Origin: JAMLIO01 sp031412575 | Lineage (GTDB): Bacteria; Bdellovibrionota; Bdellovibrionia; Bdellovibrionales; UBA1609 | DNA length: 10,044 bases | Assembly (NCBI GenBank): GCA_031412575.1 | Contig: JANODG010000221.1 | Coordinates: 1 to 10,044 of the forward strand | Reading direction: 5' to 3' | Position numbers and translations under genes: made by a program | Shown: positions 6,882-10,044 of the stretch, in pieces | How the letters are laid out: each line of letters opens with the position of its first letter | Numbering within the stretch: the stretch's first letter is position 1 | Notes under the pieces: model-generated | Told to the model about the DNA's origin: nothing | The model's input: the letters and a program-made list of their open reading frames with translations, nothing else | The model's database searches: none

Positions 6882-8642
6882 TTAATTAACTTCTAAGGAC
6901 TGCTTTTGATCTCTGAGCATCGTCACTACACGTGTTATTTTGCTACCTTTATCCATGACAATCTCTTTTAAGGCTTGATTTATAACTTCTAGAGCTTCGG
7001 ACTTTTTCTTCATGGCTTCTAAAATTGAAGCTTTCGTACTCATGTTGTAGGCCCACATAATCCCATAGGAATATTTTAAAGCCTTTTCATTGTATTCAAG
7101 GGCTTTTACAAAATCTTTCTTTTCTAAAAAATAGGCCGAAAGCTTTCTTTGGAAAGTCTCTTCAAAAGGGTAATCTTTGGATAAAGATTCTAAAACGGCT
7201 AGACTCTTCTGACTGCTCTCTACATCTTTTAAACAATACATTTGCTGGAAACGTATAGATCTAGATTTTTCTTTTAAAGGAGAATAAACGTAGAGTTTCT
7301 CTAATTCATTAAAACATAATTTAAAATTATCAGACGCTAATTTAGATTCACCTAAAATCTGATTCACTTTCGCTAATTCTAAATAGTAGTCAGCCTTATT
7401 CAAAAATTTTTCAGACTCGAAAATATTTTTAAGCGGCTCACTTCGTTTCTTTTCTAAATACGCCACATAGTTCTGAACATGCTCTTTACATTTAGAGCTT
7501 ACTTTCTTTGAAGACTGATCTTTTGTAGCTTCGCAAAAATCCTTTAAATTAGAAAAATAGAATTCATCTTTATCAGGGGATAAATTTAAAGCCTCTAAAA
7601 CCAAAGCATCTTGTCTTTTTTTTGAGTCCTCTGGCGAAAGTTCAAGATCTTGTCTTCCAAACATGAAAAGTTTTAGCTCCGCCATTACTATTTGGTCTTT
7701 GTATTTTTCTTTTGAAATCGCTTTCATGAAATCTATTTGCTCTTGGATTTCTGATCGCACTTCTAAAAGTTTGATGTAACGCTCTTGATCCAGTTCAACA
7801 GAGTCACCGGAAGCAAACAAATCTAAAAACTTTTGAAAATATCGACCTTCAAGTCTGTTTTTGATGCGTACTTCAAGCTTAGTGTTGGGATCACCAAGCA
7901 TTGAAATTCCTTTTGATAAATTATCAAAAAAAACGTTGGACTCAGTATCTGTAAACATAGCTACATTTTCTAAATTTTTATTTAAAACAATAAAGGTGGG
8001 GTAAAAATAGCTTTTTAAAATAGGCGCCCATTGTGTTGATGTCGGACTATCCCCGTCTACATAAATTAAAAGTAAATCTTTCGTTTGATCTTGAAACTTT
8101 TTTGTCGAAATCAAAAATTCTTTTGCTAAATTGCACGGGGGACACCATTCTGCACTGATCATAACTAAAGCCGCTTTTTTATCTTCAAGCGATGCCTTCG
8201 CCTTCTCAGGTGACATAACTAGAAACTCTGACTGAAGTTTAATTTTTACTTCATTTTGCATCTTTATAGTGTCTTCAGAAGGTGGCACTTTAATTTTAGG
8301 GTTTTTAGATAACTGGTTTTGAACTGTTACTGTAAGCCTTTCGTTTTTACAGTACGTATTGGCATTGTCACAAACACTCAAAACGATGTTGTGTTTACCG
8401 GCTGTATGATATTGGCAGTTGATGACTCGAGTGCTTTTATCGATTGTCCCGTTGAGTCCACAATTTTGAGGCGCTTGTAGATTAAAATGATGATCATCCA
8501 CTGGTTTGTAGGACACGATTTCATTGATGATAGGATCGAGGGTTAAATTTCGGACAAGATTTTTCTTTAGCATTTCATTAGCAAGTGAGGTGTTAAAAAT
8601 CATAATTAAAACAAAACTTAAAATGCTGGGAACTGTGTTCAT
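6882..8642 (-). CDS. Exported thioredoxin-fold protein with Ig-like N-domain and helical repeats
   Basis: 586 residues. A signal peptide (1-21, hydrophobic 7-18, likely cleavage after SLA) points to the periplasm. Residues about 35-108 look like a small Ig/PKD-like beta domain with four cysteines (C61, C76, C91, C98). A thioredoxin-like domain follows (about 145-250), with the redox pair in SAEWCPPC (C167, C170) and the expected cis-proline P215 in FYPTF. The rest is alpha-helical and charged; about 410-560 resembles TPR repeats (YLELAKVNQILGESKLASDNF; ALEYNEKALK; ALEVINQALK). Four more cysteines lie at 370, 385, 443 and 470. The start has GAGGAT just upstream. The likely role is thiol-disulfide exchange on exported proteins with the repeats binding partners, which is inference. 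It is the first gene of a unit with the MDR oxidoreductase and is divergent from the pilus cluster. Confidence 0.88.
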   Translation of the reverse strand: MNTVPSILSFVLIMIFNTSLANEMLKKNLVRNLTLDPIINEIVSYKPVDDHHFNLQAPQNCGLNGTIDKSTRVINCQYHTAGKHNIVLSVCDNANTYCKNERLTVTVQNQLSKNPKIKVPPSEDTIKMQNEVKIKLQSEFLVMSPEKAKASLEDKKAALVMISAEWCPPCNLAKEFLISTKKFQDQTKDLLLIYVDGDSPTSTQWAPILKSYFYPTFIVLNKNLENVAMFTDTESNVFFDNLSKGISMLGDPNTKLEVRIKNRLEGRYFQKFLDLFASGDSVELDQERYIKLLEVRSEIQEQIDFMKAISKEKYKDQIVMAELKLFMFGRQDLELSPEDSKKRQDALVLEALNLSPDKDEFYFSNLKDFCEATKDQSSKKVSSKCKEHVQNYVAYLEKKRSEPLKNIFESEKFLNKADYYLELAKVNQILGESKLASDNFKLCFNELEKLYVYSPLKEKSRSIRFQQMYCLKDVESSQKSLAVLESLSKDYPFEETFQRKLSAYFLEKKDFVKALEYNEKALKYSYGIMWAYNMSTKASILEAMKKKSEALEVINQALKEIVMDKGSKITRVVTMLRDQKQSLEVN

Positions 8643-8713
8643 ATCATCCTCTATATAAAAAATTGATCCATACAGTTCTTAAAAAGAAATATCTGAGGAC
8701 CTTACATTCGGAC

Positions 8714-8743
8714 AATATATCCTAAAATCTATCGTTTTTACAA
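8714..8743 (-). promoter_or_regulatory. Candidate promoter of the thioredoxin-fold gene
   Basis: On the minus strand TTGTAA (8743-8738), 18 bases of spacing and TATATT (8719-8714) make a good sigma-70-type promoter. It would leave a leader of roughly 65 bases before the ATG at 8642. Confidence 0.5.
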
Positions 8744-8754
8744 ATCTAACTCTG

Positions 8755-8784
8755 TTGAAACAAATAAAGGTCAGAAGCTTTATT
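8755..8784 (+). promoter_or_regulatory. Candidate promoter of the pilin cluster
   Basis: TTGAAA (8755-8760), 18 bases of spacing and TTTATT (8779-8784). Transcription would start near 8790, just ahead of the ribosome binding site of the pilin gene. This also argues against a TTG start at 8783. It lies back to back with the candidate promoter on the minus strand. Confidence 0.4.
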
Positions 8785-8806
8785 GCATGACTCTTCTTGT
8801 GAACAA

Positions 8807-8813
8807 AAAGGAG
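8807..8813 (+). promoter_or_regulatory. Ribosome binding site fixing the pilin start
   Basis: AAAGGAG five bases before the ATG at 8819. It selects that ATG over an in-frame TTG at 8783, which has no such site. Confidence 0.8.
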
Positions 8814-8818
8814 TTATC

Positions 8819-9130
8819 ATGCATGTAATTTTAAACGCACCAAATAAAGTTTATAACCAACAAAGAGCCTCCCAGAATCTGAAGCTACAAAAAGGACAAG
8901 GCTTAATAGAATATATAATTTTAGTGGCCATCATCGCTGTGGCTTCTATAGGAATTATCAGATCCTTAGGCCAAGTGACGTCTACACAATTTGCGAACAT
9001 CACCCAGGCCATGCAAGGGAAATCCGGTCGAAAGCTAGATACAGGCGCTGTAAATTCTAACCTTTATAAGAAAAAAGACCTTAGTGATTTTACCTCCAAT
9101 TCTAGTGAAGGCAGCGGCGGCTGGCAGTAA
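8819..9130 (+). CDS. Flp-like pilin of a Tad-type pilus
   Basis: 103 residues. A 26-residue hydrophilic leader ends in K25-G26 and is followed by QGLIEY and a hydrophobic helix (about 29-50, IILVAIIAVASIGIIRSLG). G26 at -1, E31 at +5 and Y32 at +6 match the cleavage motif used by Flp-type prepilin peptidases (TadV/CpaA family). After cleavage the helix would form the pilus core. The mature part, about 77 residues, is longer than most Flp pilins as I know them; the extra part is a hydrophilic tail rich in Ser, Gly, Asn and Lys with no cysteines. It could be the major pilin or a minor one. The start is set by AAAGGAG before the ATG. It leads a plus-strand cluster, with the TadE-like gene six bases after its stop. 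No Tad ATPase or peptidase gene is visible in the window. Confidence 0.88.
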   Translation: MHVILNAPNKVYNQQRASQNLKLQKGQGLIEYIILVAIIAVASIGIIRSLGQVTSTQFANITQAMQGKSGRKLDTGAVNSNLYKKKDLSDFTSNSSEGSGGWQ

Positions 9131-9136
9131 CCGATT

Positions 9137-9481
9137 ATGAACCAAGAAAAAGGCCAAATCTTAATTGAAACCACACTAAGTCTTCTCGCTTTTGTGGTTG
9201 CAATTAAGTTGGTCTTTTTTTTGTTTATATTTTTTTGGATGAAAATATGGTCGGAATACAACTTATCAGAAAGTATTATCTGCAGAGAAAGTCAAAAATC
9301 AAACGCGGCTTGCGAGGCTATATTCCGACAAAAATTCAGTCAGGGGCAGATCCTATCAAAAATCAAAAGCATAAATTGGCAAAAAACAGCATTTGGACAA
9401 AAAGCCTCAGTCACTTTAACAACGTATGTGGGAGTAGAGCTTACTTTTCGAAAAACAATAACTGTCGAGGGCAGGCTTTAA
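9137..9481 (+). CDS. TadE-like pseudopilin
   Basis: 114 residues. A very short leader MNQEKG is followed by Q-I-L-I-E, so cleavage after G6 would leave Glu at +5, as in pilins processed by the prepilin peptidase. A long hydrophobic segment (about 8-38) then leads to a small periplasmic domain with two cysteines (C49, C59) and a beta-rich end (SVTLTTYVGVELTFRKTITVEG). Size, topology and position after a Flp-like pilin fit TadE-family pseudopilins, which are minor components needed for pilus assembly. The gene starts six bases after the pilin stop and has no evident ribosome binding site, so translation is probably coupled to the upstream gene. The last part overlaps another open frame that seems to encode the N-terminus of the next protein. 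Confidence 0.82.
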   Translation: MNQEKGQILIETTLSLLAFVVAIKLVFFLFIFFWMKIWSEYNLSESIICRESQKSNAACEAIFRQKFSQGQILSKIKSINWQKTAFGQKASVTLTTYVGVELTFRKTITVEGRL

Positions 9482-10044
9482 TCATTTTGATTTTTCTACT
9501 ACCGATGCTTGGACTTTTAATTTTAGGACTTGGCACTAACTTAATTGTTTTAAAAAGTAAGATGAAGCAACAAAAAATTTGTCGAAATTTAAGCTATAAA
9601 GCTCAACAAGAAATTGTTTCGGGCTTCTTAAAACTAAAGCGTTTAAATCCAAAAGCATTAAAGCTGAGAAATCAAAAAAGAAGTGCTTACAGACGTTTAA
9701 GGCTTACCAAAGATCCTTATCTTGCCAGCATGATCGCAGTCGAGATTGCGTTCATCAAAAGCCAGCAAGTCATATTAAAAACGGAGCAACAGTTTATCAT
9801 CGAGCATACAAAAACGAGAGCCTACATGCAGCTGCAAAAAATTCCTGGGGCTACGAATGTGCCATATCCACCCTTTGCTTTGGTGGCCAGACCGAAGCTG
9901 TCCATGAGCCCGTCTTACTACAACCCCATAGACTTAGTCCGCCGACAAGAAATCATCATACCTTGGTCTTTTAAAGCGCAAGTAAAGCTCAACACTAAAA
10001 ATCTAATACCTATGGAGGGTAAATGCGGCAGTTTCATAAAGTCC
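9469..10044 (+). CDS. TadG-like pilus-associated protein, start unresolved, 3' end outside window
   Basis: The supported extent is given; the true start lies upstream of 9469 and is not settled. From 9466 the frame reads RGQALIILIFLLPMLGLLILG, a hydrophobic N-terminal segment resembling TadE/TadG proteins. Its G-Q-A-L-I-I matches the G-Q-x-L-I of the two preceding gene products but has Ile instead of Glu at +5. Then follow a basic, helical region (KSKMKQQ, KLKRLNPKALKLRNQKRSAYRR) and a proline/tyrosine-containing part (VPYPPFALVARPKL, SPSYYNPIDLVRR), still open at the right edge after about 190 residues. In-frame starts are ATG 9247 (GGA seven bases upstream, but a 235-base overlap with the TadE-like gene) and TTG 9310 or 9376. 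TTG 9487 or ATG 9505 would remove the conserved motif. Probable role: minor pilus or surface-anchored component. Confidence 0.72.

Noticed and set aside
8783..8818. TTG start of the pilin gene
   Set aside because: It has no ribosome binding site and would sit inside the candidate promoter. The ATG at 8819 has AAAGGAG.
9064..9261. Minus-strand open frame across the end of the pilin and start of the TadE-like gene
   Set aside because: It is opposite two supported genes, and its lysine-rich, unstructured product looks like a shadow.
1..10044. CRISPR array, insertion sequence or defence system
   Set aside because: I saw no regularly spaced repeats, no transposase or integrase and no nuclease or toxin-antitoxin signatures in any frame.

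Overview
The window looks like chromosomal DNA from a moderately AT-rich Gram-negative bacterium. Pointers are a putative lipoprotein, an exported thioredoxin-fold protein, Tad-type pilin genes and purine-rich AAGGAG ribosome binding sites. Gene content and style would suit a Bdellovibrio-like member of the Bdellovibrionota, but this is an inference; nothing in the window fixes the taxon.

Left block (1-2069, minus strand): a soluble sensor kinase built as REC-REC-HisKA-HATPase is followed 26 bases later by a stand-alone receiver protein that runs off the left edge. The receiver and the first REC domain of the kinase are close paralogues, so this looks like a self-contained phospho-signalling pair. 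Next come about 320 bases without a clear gene and a complete tRNA-Leu(UAG) on the minus strand.

Middle block (2549-5561, minus strand): folD, gcvT, gcvH and a small putative lipoprotein read as one run. FolD and the T and H proteins of glycine cleavage all handle one-carbon units on tetrahydrofolate, so the grouping makes metabolic sense. gcvP, which encodes the decarboxylase, is not in the window. A 77-residue basic protein of unknown role is read divergently from folD on the plus strand and ends tail to tail with the next gene.

Right block: a two-gene minus-strand unit (8642 to 5860) encodes an exported thioredoxin-fold/helical-repeat protein and a zinc-free MDR oxidoreductase. From a 176-base divergent promoter region the plus strand carries a Tad/Flp-like pilus cluster: a Flp-like pilin, a TadE-like pseudopilin and a TadG-like protein cut by the right edge. 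All three carry a G-Q-x-L-I prepilin-peptidase-like motif.

No CRISPR array, insertion sequence, rRNA or replication origin was seen. The points most worth a second look are the unresolved start of the TadG-like gene, whose conserved N-terminal motif lies inside the end of the preceding gene in another frame, the architecture of the thioredoxin-fold protein, and the three-receiver signalling pair.
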